A stretch of 64,000 nt of DNA from Paracoccus aerius (GTDB lineage: Bacteria > Pseudomonadota > Alphaproteobacteria > Rhodobacterales > Rhodobacteraceae): contig NZ_BNCL01000008.1 of the NCBI RefSeq assembly GCF_014656455.1, positions 97,063 to 161,062 of the forward strand, read 5' to 3'. The position numbers were made by a program, and so were the translations under genes. The first letter of the stretch is position 1, and every line of letters starts with the position of its first letter. The notes under the pieces were generated by a model. That model searched no databases. It worked only from the letters and a program-made list of their open reading frames with translations, and was not told the origin of the DNA. Of the stretch, positions 17,141 through 25,407 are shown piece by piece.

Positions 17141-17169
17141 ATTATAGTCAACAATCGTGGAAGGGGAAA
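17141..17169 (-). promoter_or_regulatory. putative promoter of the TonB-dependent receptor gene
   Basis: On the minus strand a perfect TATAAT (17141-17146) is preceded, after a 17-nt spacer, by TTTCCC as a poor minus-35 box. The surrounding stretch is clearly AT-richer than its neighbours. Iron-responsive control is likely from the gene product, but no convincing Fur, Irr or RirA box was seen. The remaining 17170-17329 interval shows no gene. Confidence 0.45.
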
Positions 17170-17329
17170 AAGAACCCGACGGCGCAAGCCGATCTTGCTG
17201 GTCTTTCACGGCTTCCTGTTGCGGATCTGCATCTCGTAGCGCGGCACAGCCGGCAGCGCGGCGCGACTTTACCGAGCCCCGCCTCTGGCCAGCACCCGAT
17301 GCTTTCCGCCTGACCGGAAAGGCTGGCGC

Positions 17330-18388
17330 CTAGCCGATGCGGACCAGATGGTTGTCCCAGGCCAGGTCGTGGCGGGCGCGCAGGCGCAGGCCGGCTTCAT
17401 CGGCAGACCAGATCGCGCCGCCGCCATCGGTGAAGGTGAAGGGGGCGTCGGCTGCGGGGGCCACGCCGCAGATGTCGGCGCGGCGCAGGGTGGCGCGGTG
17501 GGCGCCCCCCTCATCATGGATCATCGCCACCCCGCCGCGGGGCGAGGTCACGGCGATCAGCCCCCCATTGGCCGCGATCGATCCGGCATAGCCGCGCATG
17601 GCCGCGGCCTGATCCTCGGGCGGGGTGGCCAGGGCCAGCGCGGACCCAAGGATGCCCAGCAGCGGGACCGTCTCGGCCGGGTCGCCCTGCCATTGCATGG
17701 CAAAGGCAACACCGTCCCGCAGCAGCGCCAGGTGCCTGATCGAGTTCTGGTGCAGGCCCAGATCCAGTTCGGTCAGGGACAGAAGCCCGCCCGTCGGCGA
17801 CAGGACGGCAAGGTTCGGGCGCATCCTGTCCAGGTTCAGGGGCGTGCGGTCCAGCGGGTCGGTCTCGATCCCGCCATTGGCCTGGATGATCGCCCCGTCC
17901 GCGCGGGTTCGCACTTCGTGCGGGCCGATGCCGTGGCTGTCCATCTGGCCCAGCCGGGCATAGTCCTGCGCGGCGTCCCAGATGCCGATCCGGCCCGCCG
18001 ATCCCTGCGCCACCACCTCGGAGGTGTAGAGAAGCCGGCCATCGGGCGAAAAAGCGCCGTGGCCGTTGAACTGCAGGCCCGGCGGCGGCGCAAGGCGGTG
18101 CAGGACGGCGCCCGTCCGGCAGTCCAGCACCAAGGCGAACAGGCCAGGGCGGCGGGCAAAGGCCACGGCCTCGGCCCGGCCGGGATGGGCGGCTGCGGCA
18201 TGGCCGCGACCGGGCAGCGGGACCGCGAAGACCAGCCCGCCGCCGGCGTCGATCCCGTAAAGCGCGTGGCTGTCGTCCGGCGACCGCGCTGCGGCGACCC
18301 AGGCGGGCGATCCTGCCGCGGCCCAGCCCCGGCGGGGCAGGATCGCCGCCGCCGCAAACCCCTTTATCACCATGCGCCGGTTGGCCAT
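17330..18388 (-). CDS. DUF1513 domain-containing protein, probably exported
   Basis: This 352-residue protein carries a twin-arginine-like signal (ANRRMVIKGFAAAAI) and then beta-propeller-like repeats (SPDDSHALYGIDAGG, FSPDGRLLYTSE, LSPTGGLLSLTELDL), as expected for DUF1513. Members are regularly encoded last in operons with two imelysin-type proteins and a di-haem oxidoreductase, exactly as here. The biochemical role is unknown, and an iron-related periplasmic function is inferred from those partners. Its start overlaps the upstream imelysin stop. Confidence 0.85.
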   Translation of the reverse strand: MANRRMVIKGFAAAAILPRRGWAAAGSPAWVAAARSPDDSHALYGIDAGGGLVFAVPLPGRGHAAAAHPGRAEAVAFARRPGLFALVLDCRTGAVLHRLAPPPGLQFNGHGAFSPDGRLLYTSEVVAQGSAGRIGIWDAAQDYARLGQMDSHGIGPHEVRTRADGAIIQANGGIETDPLDRTPLNLDRMRPNLAVLSPTGGLLSLTELDLGLHQNSIRHLALLRDGVAFAMQWQGDPAETVPLLGILGSALALATPPEDQAAAMRGYAGSIAANGGLIAVTSPRGGVAMIHDEGGAHRATLRRADICGVAPAADAPFTFTDGGGAIWSADEAGLRLRARHDLAWDNHLVRIG

Positions 18389-19383
18389 CAGTCACCATCC
18401 TTTGCGTTGAACCCGGTCGAGACGCCAAGCGCCGCCCCGATCTCGGTCTCGACGGCCGCCTGGGCGGATTGCACCGCCTGCTGGAGGATCTCGACCTTCA
18501 GCCGCCCTTGGGGCGTTGAAACACCTGCCAGGACCGGGTCTTCCAGGTCCTGGGCAAGCGCCAGCGCGCGGTCGAAGGCGGCCTTGGTCAGGGGCGCGTC
18601 GGGATGCAGCGCCAGGGCCAGATCCCGCAGACCTTCCAGCGAAAGGCGGATGTTGCGCAGGCTGCGGCCGGACGCCACCGCCTCGGCCCGTTCCGGCCGA
18701 GGCTTCTGGAACGTGCCCAGGGGCCGGCCAAGCCGCCCGTCGGACAATGATGCCAGCCCCGTCACCAGTTGCGTGAACAGCGCCTGCCGCGCCTCGTCCG
18801 TGGTCAGGTAGCTGGTGTTCGCGTCGCCGGGCGTCGTCAGCAGCGCCGCATGGGCCGGCCATTCGGCAGCGATCTCGGCCGTCATCCGCGCCAGATCCGC
18901 CGCCGTGGCCCGGCGCAGGGCGCAAAGCCTGTCTTCGGCACCCGTCAGGGCCGAGGGGTAGAGCAGCCGCTCCAGCCCCGAAAGCCCGCGCGCCGCGACC
19001 GAGACCTGGGCAAAGAGGGCGGGATCCGCGATCACCTGCGGATCGCCCGCGACAAGCGCCTGCTGCGCCCGCAGGCCCGACGATTTCGGATCGGGCCAAA
19101 AGGCGATTGCAAGCGACCGCCCCTGTTCCTCGACGGGGCCGAGGCGCAGGAAATCGATCCGCGCCCAGGCGTCCCAGGCCTGCTGGAACGGCGCCCGCAT
19201 CGCCGCGGGGGCGCAATCCTGCCGGGCGGCGTCGTCCAGGTCTGCCGCGGCATCGGCCAGCCCGGCATAGGCGGGCGTGATGACCTGATCCACGGCCTCG
19301 GCCAGGTCCGCCGTCGCGGGCGTTCCCAGCAGCGCCGCAAGGGCTGCAAGGGCCGCCATGCGGGTCAAAGCGATCGGAGCCAT
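18388..19383 (-). CDS. imelysin family protein (peptidase M75-like), second copy in the operon
   Basis: This 331-residue periplasmic protein has a signal peptide (ALAALAALLGTPATA) and a helical imelysin fold (DQVITPAYAGLADAAADLDD, FQQAWDAWARIDFLRLGP). The usual GxHxxE motif region reads GLSGLERLLYP, so the His is absent, as in the IrpA-related branch. It overlaps the upstream oxidoreductase gene by 19 nt. Imelysin-type proteins are iron-regulated, and this one is likely part of a periplasmic iron-handling complex rather than a protease. Confidence 0.87.
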   Translation of the reverse strand: MAPIALTRMAALAALAALLGTPATADLAEAVDQVITPAYAGLADAAADLDDAARQDCAPAAMRAPFQQAWDAWARIDFLRLGPVEEQGRSLAIAFWPDPKSSGLRAQQALVAGDPQVIADPALFAQVSVAARGLSGLERLLYPSALTGAEDRLCALRRATAADLARMTAEIAAEWPAHAALLTTPGDANTSYLTTDEARQALFTQLVTGLASLSDGRLGRPLGTFQKPRPERAEAVASGRSLRNIRLSLEGLRDLALALHPDAPLTKAAFDRALALAQDLEDPVLAGVSTPQGRLKVEILQQAVQSAQAAVETEIGAALGVSTGFNAKDGD

Positions 19384-20957
19384 GCGATCAACGCCTTTCG
19401 GTCAGGGGTGGGCAGGGCGACGACCGCGTCGCGGGCGGGCTGGGCTTCGCCCCCATGCCACAGGATCGCCTCGATCAGGGATCGGGCGCGGCCGTCATGC
19501 AGGTAGCTTTCGACGCCCGTGACGGTGCCGTTCAGCGAGATGCCCCATAAGGGCGCGGTGCGCCATTCGCGACCCGTCGCGCGGCTTTCGGGCCGGTTGT
19601 CGGCCAGCCCCTCGCCCATGTCGTGCAGCAGCATGTCGGAATGGGGCCAGATCAGCTGGAAGCTTTGTTCGGGCCGGCCGTCCAGCCGATGCGTCACGAA
19701 CTTGGGATTGTGGCAACTGGTGCAGCCGATGTCATGCGCGATCTTCTTGCCCCGCAGGACCTGCGGATCATCCAGGTCGCGCCGGGCCGGCACCGCCAGG
19801 TTGCGGCTGTAGAAGGTCACCAGGTCCAGGCCCAGGCCGTCCACCTCCAGCCCCTCGCGGACGTCCGGTTCCTGCCCGGCCGGCGCGGCGCGGCAGGCGG
19901 CCTGCGCTTCGCTGCATTCGCCGAAGGGAAAGGGGAACAGCGGGTTCGACAGGCCCATGTCGCCCAGAAAGGCACTTGCCGATTGTTCGCGGATCGTCGC
20001 GTTGCCGGCCTTGTGGCCGAAGCGGCCCAGCATCGGGCGGTCGAATTCGCTGGACCAGACGATCTGCGGCCTGCCGGATATGCCATCCCCGTCCCGGTCG
20101 TCGGCATCGGCCAGGGCCAGGATGTCTGCCACCGGCACCGCCTCGAGCAGGCCAAGGCCGATCATCTGCGGGGCGACGCGGGCCGAGATCTGCAGGTCTG
20201 GATGCGGCGCGCCATGCACAGGGTCTTCCACCGCAAAGGACGGGCGGCGCAGTGTGACGACCGTGCCGTCGGCCAGGGTCACGGGTTCCTCGGCCCAGGC
20301 GACGCCCATCCGCGCCTCGGCCAGGAAACCCGCCAGGGCCAGGTCCTGCAACTGCGCCCCATAGACCGGATCGGGGCTGGTGGCGATATAGTCCGGGATC
20401 TCGGGCCGGGCAGGTCCGCCGGGGACCGACAGGCGCAGGAAGGCGGAAACGCGGCTGTCGTCCGGCCCCTGTGGCAGATGCCCGCGCCCGTCCTTGATGT
20501 GGCAGTTCTGGCAGGCGCGGGCGTTGTAGAGCGGCCCCAGCCCGTCGCTGCCTTTGGTCGAGGATGGCGCGCCGACCCAGAGCTTGCGGAAGATGGCGTT
20601 GCCCAGCTTGAAATCCATCTCGCGCGCGCGGGGCAGGTTGGGCGGGAAATGCGAAAAGGCATCCGCGTTCGGGACGAAGCGCGCCGTGGCGGCCCCGGCG
20701 GGCTTGTCCTCGAAGGGTTCGGGACGGGTGAAGTCGGCGGGTGGCGCCAGCACCGCCGCGATGCGCGCGGCCTCGGCCCTTGTGCGGGGGGTGATGGGCA
20801 GATGGGGTTCCGCCTGCCAGTCCGTGGCCGTGGCCGGGCCGGGCGCCACCGGCACCGCCCGCAGCGCATCGGAGGGGGTGTCGGACAGCCCCGGCGCGAC
20901 GGCCGCGCCAAGGCTGGCCGCCAGGGCCGCAGCCATTCCGGCCAGGGCGCGCGCCAC
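19365..20957 (-). CDS. di-haem oxidoreductase family protein (thiol oxidoreductase-like, DUF1111)
   Basis: This 530-residue secreted cytochrome has a signal peptide followed by two c-type haem motifs: CQNCH in the N-terminal half (about residue 150) and CTSCH in the C-terminal half (about 410). The GNATIREQSASAFLGDMG and WRTAPLWGISL segments are also typical of this family. Haem attachment implies a periplasmic location. It sits between two imelysin genes, an arrangement seen widely in iron-regulated operons. It may oxidise or reduce iron or a thiol, but the substrate is not established here. Confidence 0.9.
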   Translation of the reverse strand: MARALAGMAAALAASLGAAVAPGLSDTPSDALRAVPVAPGPATATDWQAEPHLPITPRTRAEAARIAAVLAPPADFTRPEPFEDKPAGAATARFVPNADAFSHFPPNLPRAREMDFKLGNAIFRKLWVGAPSSTKGSDGLGPLYNARACQNCHIKDGRGHLPQGPDDSRVSAFLRLSVPGGPARPEIPDYIATSPDPVYGAQLQDLALAGFLAEARMGVAWAEEPVTLADGTVVTLRRPSFAVEDPVHGAPHPDLQISARVAPQMIGLGLLEAVPVADILALADADDRDGDGISGRPQIVWSSEFDRPMLGRFGHKAGNATIREQSASAFLGDMGLSNPLFPFPFGECSEAQAACRAAPAGQEPDVREGLEVDGLGLDLVTFYSRNLAVPARRDLDDPQVLRGKKIAHDIGCTSCHNPKFVTHRLDGRPEQSFQLIWPHSDMLLHDMGEGLADNRPESRATGREWRTAPLWGISLNGTVTGVESYLHDGRARSLIEAILWHGGEAQPARDAVVALPTPDRKALIAWLRSL

Positions 20958-20969
20958 CGCAGGACCGCC

Positions 20970-22220
20970 TTACTGGAAGACCGCGTTCGGATCGTCGAGG
21001 CTGTCGGACCCTTCGAAGGCGATGCCATCCAGGCCAAGGGCCGCGACCGCGCGTTCGATGGATTTCGCCTGTTTCACCAGCCCGTCCACGCCCGCCTGGA
21101 TGATCGCCGCGCCTTCCTGGTTGCCCGGCGCCAGCATCTGGTCATAGGCCATCCCCGCTTCGGCCTTGTCGCGCAGCGCGGTCAGCGCCACCATCGTGGC
21201 GGCAAGATCGGCCTGCAGCGCCTGATCCACGCCCGCATCGGCTTCGGCCACCAGGCCCGACAGGGACGGGCCCGCGACTTCGCTGCCATCCACCCGCACA
21301 TAGCGGCCCAGATAGACGTTCTGGATGCCAAGCCCGTCATGGTAGTGGCTGAGATGGGTCTGGTCCGAGAAGCAGTCATGTTCTTCCTCGGGGTCGTTCA
21401 GCATCAGGCCCAGCTTCATCCGCTCTCCGGCCTGCTCGCCATAGGACAGGCTGCCCATTCCGGTCAGCATGGCGCGCAGCCCGGCCTGCGGATCGGCCGT
21501 GACCGCCGCGCGGGCGGGGCCGTCCGTTTCCCAGTTGTCGGTCATTTCCCACAGGTCGGACACCAGCAGATCGGTCGCCGCGACAAGGTATTGGGCGCGG
21601 CGGTCGCAATTGCCGTTGGTGCAGCCCGCGCCCGCCATGAAATCCGTATGGGGGCGGCTACCCGCGCCCGGCCCCGTTCCGTTCAGATCCTGCCCCCACA
21701 GCAAAAACTCGATCGCGTGATAGCCCGAGGCGACATTGGCCTCAATCCCGCCGGCCTCGTGCAGCGCGCGGATGATGTGGGGGGTGATGGTCGCCGCATC
21801 CACCGTCTCGGATCCCAGTTCAAGGACGGGGTTGGCGATCACGTTCAACTGCGCCAGCTCGTTATCCTCGGTCGAGGGGGTGCCTTCGGCGACATAGTCG
21901 ATCAGCCCCTCGTCCAACGGCCAGGCGTTCACCCGCCCTTCCCAGTCGTCGACGATGGGGTTGCCGAAGCGGAACACCTCGGACTGCTGATAAGGGACGC
22001 GCGCGGCCGTCCAGGCCTGACGCGCGGCGGCCAGGGTTTCGGGCGAGGGATCTGCCACCAGGTCGCCCACCGCCCGTCGCAGGGCCTGGGCCGTGGACAG
22101 GCTGTCCCCATAGGTCGCAAGCGCAATATCCGCATAGGTGGTCACGACCTCGGGCGGGCCGGCCAGGACAGGGGCGGGAAGCAGGCACAGGACCAGCGGG
22201 AATCGACGGCGCAGCGACAT
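20970..22220 (-). CDS. imelysin family protein (IrpA-like), first gene of the operon
   Basis: This 416-residue periplasmic protein has signal peptide MSLRRRFPLVLCLLPAPVLA and the complete imelysin motif GYHAIEFLLWGQD, with the GxHxxE metal-site residues present, unlike the second copy. It also contains PYQQSEVFRFGNPIVDDWEG, characteristic of iron-regulated protein A. The chosen ATG has AAGGA at 7-nt spacing; an ATG 6 nt earlier is too close to that site. It heads the four-gene operon toward DUF1513. Upstream, TTGACT (22299-22304, minus strand) could be a minus-35 box, with no clear minus-10. Confidence 0.9.
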   Translation of the reverse strand: MSLRRRFPLVLCLLPAPVLAGPPEVVTTYADIALATYGDSLSTAQALRRAVGDLVADPSPETLAAARQAWTAARVPYQQSEVFRFGNPIVDDWEGRVNAWPLDEGLIDYVAEGTPSTEDNELAQLNVIANPVLELGSETVDAATITPHIIRALHEAGGIEANVASGYHAIEFLLWGQDLNGTGPGAGSRPHTDFMAGAGCTNGNCDRRAQYLVAATDLLVSDLWEMTDNWETDGPARAAVTADPQAGLRAMLTGMGSLSYGEQAGERMKLGLMLNDPEEEHDCFSDQTHLSHYHDGLGIQNVYLGRYVRVDGSEVAGPSLSGLVAEADAGVDQALQADLAATMVALTALRDKAEAGMAYDQMLAPGNQEGAAIIQAGVDGLVKQAKSIERAVAALGLDGIAFEGSDSLDDPNAVFQ

Positions 22221-22393
22221 GGTCATTTCCTTGAGGAAGGCGGGATCAGGGACAGGCACTGCCGGTCCACCCAAGTCTTTTTGTCGGATTTTGTTGCAAG
22301 TCAATCGGAATATGCGGCGGCGGGGTTTGCCGGGCTTTGTGCCCGCCTGCCGTCGCGCCGCGATCACGTTCCCGCGGGCTGCCACCTGCCGGC

Positions 22394-22418
22394 GGAACGG
22401 CCGCCCCCACACTGCGTT
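22394..22418 (+). promoter_or_regulatory. EcfG-type general-stress promoter of csbD
   Basis: The sequence reads GGAAC, exactly 16 nt, then CGTT, the consensus for the alphaproteobacterial general stress sigma factor EcfG. It ends 36 nt before the csbD start codon, which leaves an ideal leader of about 30 nt. The downstream product belongs to a classic stress protein family, which supports the assignment. Confidence 0.8.
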
Positions 22419-22454
22419 GGTCCTGCGAAATGTGACAAACAAAGGAGCACCGAA

Positions 22455-22637
22455 ATGGGCGAGATGACCGACAAGCTGAAAGCGGCGGCGAACAAGACGG
22501 CAGGCAGCGTGAAGGACGGCATCGGCAAGATGACCGACGATCAGTCCCTGCAGGCCGAAGGCAAGGCCCAGAAGACCAAGGGTTCCGTGCAGGACGTGTC
22601 GGGCACCGTCAAGGGCAAGCTCGGCAACGACATCTGA
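22455..22637 (+). CDS. CsbD family stress response protein
   Basis: This 60-residue hydrophilic protein, MGEMTDKLKAAANKTAGSVK onward, shows the CsbD pattern of repeated Lys/Gly-rich amphipathic segments (GKAQKTKGSVQDVSGTVKGK). Members are small, abundant, probably disordered proteins induced by general stress, with unknown mechanism. AAAGGAGC lies at good spacing before the ATG. The gene has its own EcfG-type promoter and a strong terminator hairpin, so it is monocistronic. Confidence 0.92.
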   Translation: MGEMTDKLKAAANKTAGSVKDGIGKMTDDQSLQAEGKAQKTKGSVQDVSGTVKGKLGNDI

Positions 22638-22660
22638 ACCAGGGTCCAGTCCCTGCCCAA

Positions 22661-22680
22661 GACCCCGCTTCTGCGGGGTC
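22661..22680 (+). terminator. terminator hairpin after csbD
   Basis: A perfect 8-bp stem (GACCCCGC / GCGGGGTC) with a TTCT loop lies 24 nt after the csbD stop and is followed by a short TCTT run. This fits an intrinsic terminator for the monocistronic csbD transcript. Confidence 0.75.
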
Positions 22681-22869
22681 TCTTGCGTGGCGGGACCGCA
22701 AAAATGGCCTTTCCGCGCCATCCGGGCTGAACTTTCAGCGCCCCGGGGTGTTTGGCTTCACAATCGCCGCCGGTAACGGGACCGAGAGCAGCCTGCGCAT
22801 CATGACCTGTGGGCCGTTCCCGCATCCTTTTTCCGGCAGAAGCCATGCGACACGGAAAAGGACCCGCAT

Positions 22870-24528
22870 TTGCCCGATCAAGCCGTCCCCCTCGACCCGC
22901 AGACGCCCGATGCCATTCCCGCCCCCGAGGGCGCGACCCAGGTGATCCAGACGGATTACGAGGTGGGCCAGGACAACATCAACTATCGACGCCGGTTCGT
23001 GTTCGAGCTTGATATCCACAACATCGTCTTCAGCATCTCGGCCCTGGGGGTGGTCGCCTTCACCCTCTTGACGCTGATGTTCCAGAACACGCTGGATCCG
23101 CTGTTCGCGGGCTTGCGGGATTTCCTGACGGCGAACCTCGACTGGTTCTTCATCGTGGTGGGCAACCTGTTCGTGCTGCTGTGCCTGGCGCTGATCGTGC
23201 TACCGCTTGGCCGCATCAGGCTGGGCGGGCCGGATGCAACGCCCGACTACAGCTATCTGTCCTGGTTCTCGATGCTGTTCGCGGCCGGCATGGGCATCGG
23301 GCTGATGTTCTATGGCGTGTCCGAGCCCTTGGGCAACTACACCGCCGCCTTCGACGGGCCGGTCACGGGACCGGATGGGGTGCGCACGGACTGGGCGCCC
23401 CTGGACGGGGTGCCGGGCGATGCGGAAGGCGCGCGGCGGCTGGCCATGGCCGCCACGATCTTCCATTGGGCGCTGCATCCCTGGTCGATCTATGCCATCG
23501 TCGCGCTGTCCTTGGCGCTGTTCTCGTTCAACAAGGGCCTGCCGATGACCCTGCGGTCGATCCTGTACCCGATCTTCGGGGAACGGGTCTGGGGCTGGCC
23601 GGGCCATGTGGTCGACATCCTGGCCGTCTTCGCGACGATCTTCGGGCTGTCCACCTCGCTCGGGCTGGGCGCGCAGCAGGCAAGCGCGGGACTGAACTTC
23701 CTGTTCGGGCTGCCCGCCACCACCGGCGCGATGATCTTCCTGATCATCATCATCACCGGGATCGCCACCGCATCGGTCGTCGCCGGGATGGACAAGGGCG
23801 TCAAACGCCTGTCCGAGATCAACATGGGCCTTGCGGTCCTGCTGCTGTTCTTCGTGATCGCCGCAGGCCCGACGATGCAGATCGCCACTGGCTTCTTCAA
23901 GAACCTGCAGGCCTATGCCCAATACCTGCCGGCGCTGTCGAACCCGGTCGGCCGCGACGACGACAACTTCCGCCAGGGCTGGACCGCCTTCTACTGGGCC
24001 TGGTGGATCAGCTGGTCGCCCTTCGTGGGCATGTTCATCGCCCGCGTCAGCCGCGGCCGCACCGTGCGCGAGTTCCTGATCGCGGTGCTGCTGATCCCCT
24101 CGCTGGTCTCGACCCTGTGGATGACGGCGCTTGGGGGCACGGCGATCAGCCAGGTGGTGAACCAGGGGCTGGTCTCGGTCCAGGACGCCGCGCTTGAACT
24201 GCAGCTGTTCGAGATGCTGGCCCATCTGCCGCTGACGGGGATCACGTCGCTGGTGGGGATCGTGCTGGTCATCGTGTTCTTCGTCACCTCGTCGGATTCC
24301 GGGTCGCTGGTCATCGACACGATCAGCGCGGGCGGCAAGATGAACGCGCCGACCCCGCAGCGCGTGTTCTGGGCCACCGTTGAAGGGCTGATCGCGATCG
24401 CCCTGCTGCTGGGCGGCGGGCTGGCCGCGCTGCAGGCGATGGCAGTATCGACCGGATTTCCCTTTGCCATCGTCCTGCTGGGCGCAAGCTTCGCGCTTGT
24501 GAAGGGGCTGATGGCCGAGCCGCGATGA
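22870..24528 (+). CDS. BCCT family betaine/choline/carnitine transporter
   Basis: This 552-residue inner-membrane transporter shows the BCCT hallmarks GMGIGLMFYGVSEPL (substrate region) and WAWWISWSPFVGMFIARVSR (conserved Trp-rich helix 8), within about 12 transmembrane helices. It imports betaine, choline or related osmolytes by sodium or proton coupling. The start is a TTG, supported by AAAGGA 7 nt upstream and by the lack of another start codon before the first helix. The C-terminal cytosolic tail is very short, so osmosensing by a long tail is unlikely. Its position beside csbD fits an osmotic or desiccation stress role. Confidence 0.93.
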   Translation: MPDQAVPLDPQTPDAIPAPEGATQVIQTDYEVGQDNINYRRRFVFELDIHNIVFSISALGVVAFTLLTLMFQNTLDPLFAGLRDFLTANLDWFFIVVGNLFVLLCLALIVLPLGRIRLGGPDATPDYSYLSWFSMLFAAGMGIGLMFYGVSEPLGNYTAAFDGPVTGPDGVRTDWAPLDGVPGDAEGARRLAMAATIFHWALHPWSIYAIVALSLALFSFNKGLPMTLRSILYPIFGERVWGWPGHVVDILAVFATIFGLSTSLGLGAQQASAGLNFLFGLPATTGAMIFLIIIITGIATASVVAGMDKGVKRLSEINMGLAVLLLFFVIAAGPTMQIATGFFKNLQAYAQYLPALSNPVGRDDDNFRQGWTAFYWAWWISWSPFVGMFIARVSRGRTVREFLIAVLLIPSLVSTLWMTALGGTAISQVVNQGLVSVQDAALELQLFEMLAHLPLTGITSLVGIVLVIVFFVTSSDSGSLVIDTISAGGKMNAPTPQRVFWATVEGLIAIALLLGGGLAALQAMAVSTGFPFAIVLLGASFALVKGLMAEPR

Positions 24529-24545
24529 CGACCCTCGGGCGGGCG

Positions 24546-24564
24546 TGCCGGATCAGGACCGGCA
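24546..24564. terminator. small hairpin between convergent BCCT and hypothetical genes
   Basis: TGCCGG and CCGGCA form a 6-bp stem with a 7-nt loop in the 67-nt gap between the convergent stop codons. It may act as a bidirectional terminator, but no T-run follows. Confidence 0.35.
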
Positions 24565-24595
24565 GGCCCCTGGCCGGCGGGGGCGACGCGCTGCC

Positions 24596-24856
24596 CTAGC
24601 CGGTGCGGAAGGCGACATAGCCTGTCATGCTGTCGTCGAACTGCTGGCGATAGCCGCCGTCGGTCGTGATCCTGACCACCGTTGCCTCGAACGCGGGGCC
24701 ATCCTCGGGCGCGATCCTGATGGTCCTGGCCCCGGTGAACTGGGTCGCGCGGACGGGGATGGCGGTGAAGGCGATCTCGCCCTCGGTCAGGTTTCCGTAT
24801 CTGATCGACCCGTCGAACGGGCCCAGATCGTCGATGCTGAATGTCACACGGGTCAT
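24596..24856 (-). CDS. hypothetical 86-residue protein under an EcfG-type promoter
   Basis: I do not recognise this family. The 86-residue protein MTRVTFSIDDLGPFDGSIRY onward has no signal peptide or membrane span and looks like a small all-beta domain with alternating hydrophobic residues (GEIAFTAIPVRATQF, TGARTIRIAP). AGGAGG lies 11 nt before the ATG, and a GGAAC-N16-TGTT promoter lies about 32 nt upstream. A short beta-domain stress protein is a reasonable guess. A longer upstream frame to 24970 would cross the promoter and is rejected. Confidence 0.65.
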   Translation of the reverse strand: MTRVTFSIDDLGPFDGSIRYGNLTEGEIAFTAIPVRATQFTGARTIRIAPEDGPAFEATVVRITTDGGYRQQFDDSMTGYVAFRTG

Positions 24857-24887
24857 GGCTGATTGATCCTCCTGCCGCTGCAAACCC

Positions 24888-24912
24888 AACAACCTGCTGC
24901 GGGACCTGTTCC
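24888..24912 (-). promoter_or_regulatory. EcfG-type promoter of the 86-residue hypothetical gene
   Basis: On the minus strand GGAAC is followed by exactly 16 nt and TGTT, ending 32 nt before the start codon of the 24856-24596 gene. Spacing and position match the csbD promoter closely. It is back to back with a plus-strand copy 68 nt away. Confidence 0.65.
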
Positions 24913-24979
24913 ATCGCCCCGGGCGGGCCGGATCCCGCCACCCGCGCGGGGCGATTAACCTTTGTTCCATGCGGCCGGT

Positions 24980-25004
24980 GGAACAGATGCCCCCCCTGGC
25001 GGTT
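24980..25004 (+). promoter_or_regulatory. EcfG-type promoter candidate upstream of the arabinose-type cluster
   Basis: The plus strand reads GGAAC, 16 nt, GGTT. It directs transcription toward two tiny possible reading frames (25068 and 25217) and then the HAD-UbiA gene at 25408. It may drive a short stress transcript or a long leader for the cluster. Confidence 0.5.
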
Positions 25005-25067
25005 CATCCTGCGTGATCGGCCAGGGACGGGTCTCTTGCGAGGCGGTTCCACAACAAGAGACAGGCA

Positions 25068-25202
25068 ATGAGCATTCCCGCCCCCGACGCCCTGCCCAAG
25101 GGTCTGCGTGCTGCCCCTTCCCTGGAACGGCGCGATCCGGCGCGCAGACGGATGCGCAGGCCTTGGCCGGGCGCGGAACAACCCTTTCATTGCCCCGCCT
25201 GA
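25068..25202 (+). CDS. possible 44-residue small protein
   Basis: An ATG at 25068 opens a 44-codon frame, MSIPAPDALPKGLRAAPSLE onward, ending in TGA. It is Arg/Pro-rich with no recognisable domain, and only a weak AGAGACAGG lies before the start. Its only support is its place about 64 nt downstream of an EcfG-like promoter. It may well be non-coding leader sequence. Confidence 0.2.
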   Translation: MSIPAPDALPKGLRAAPSLERRDPARRRMRRPWPGAEQPFHCPA

Positions 25203-25216
25203 AGAAGGAGCGCGAG

Positions 25217-25318
25217 ATGGCGACCCAACCCAGTGAACGGGCTTGCACGGGTCGTTCGCAACCACCGCAGCCATCTGCCCGCGACCGGCGGGCCGGATGG
25301 GCCCCGCGACGAACGTGA
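25217..25318 (+). CDS. possible 33-residue small protein
   Basis: An ATG at 25217 with an ideal AAGGAG site 6 nt upstream opens a 33-codon frame (MATQPSERACTGRSQPPQPS onward) ending in TGA. There is no family similarity that I recognise. It may be a leader peptide or chance. The remaining bases to 25407 show nothing identifiable. Confidence 0.25.
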   Translation: MATQPSERACTGRSQPPQPSARDRRAGWAPRRT

Positions 25319-25407
25319 TGACATCCGGCGGCCCCTGACAGGCGGGGTCCGCGCCGCAGCACATGCCCACCGTCCCCCGACGATGCGCCCGAACAGAAGC
25401 GAGCAAG

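Noticed and set aside
17100..17160. A Fur or Irr box before the TonB-dependent receptor gene
   Set aside because: The stretch is AT-rich but has no convincing palindrome matching either consensus; only a promoter was kept.
14731..17313. Plus-strand open frame of 860 codons over the TonB-dependent receptor
   Set aside because: The receptor on the minus strand has signal peptide, plug and barrel end; the plus-strand frame has no such support.
22299..22304. A sigma-70 promoter for the imelysin operon from TTGACT
   Set aside because: There is no acceptable minus-10 at the right distance, so it was only mentioned in the gene entry.
19623..22637. Very long plus-strand open frame of over 1000 codons
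   Set aside because: Only its last 60 codons are real (CsbD, with its own start and promoter); the rest is antisense to imelysin and oxidoreductase genes.
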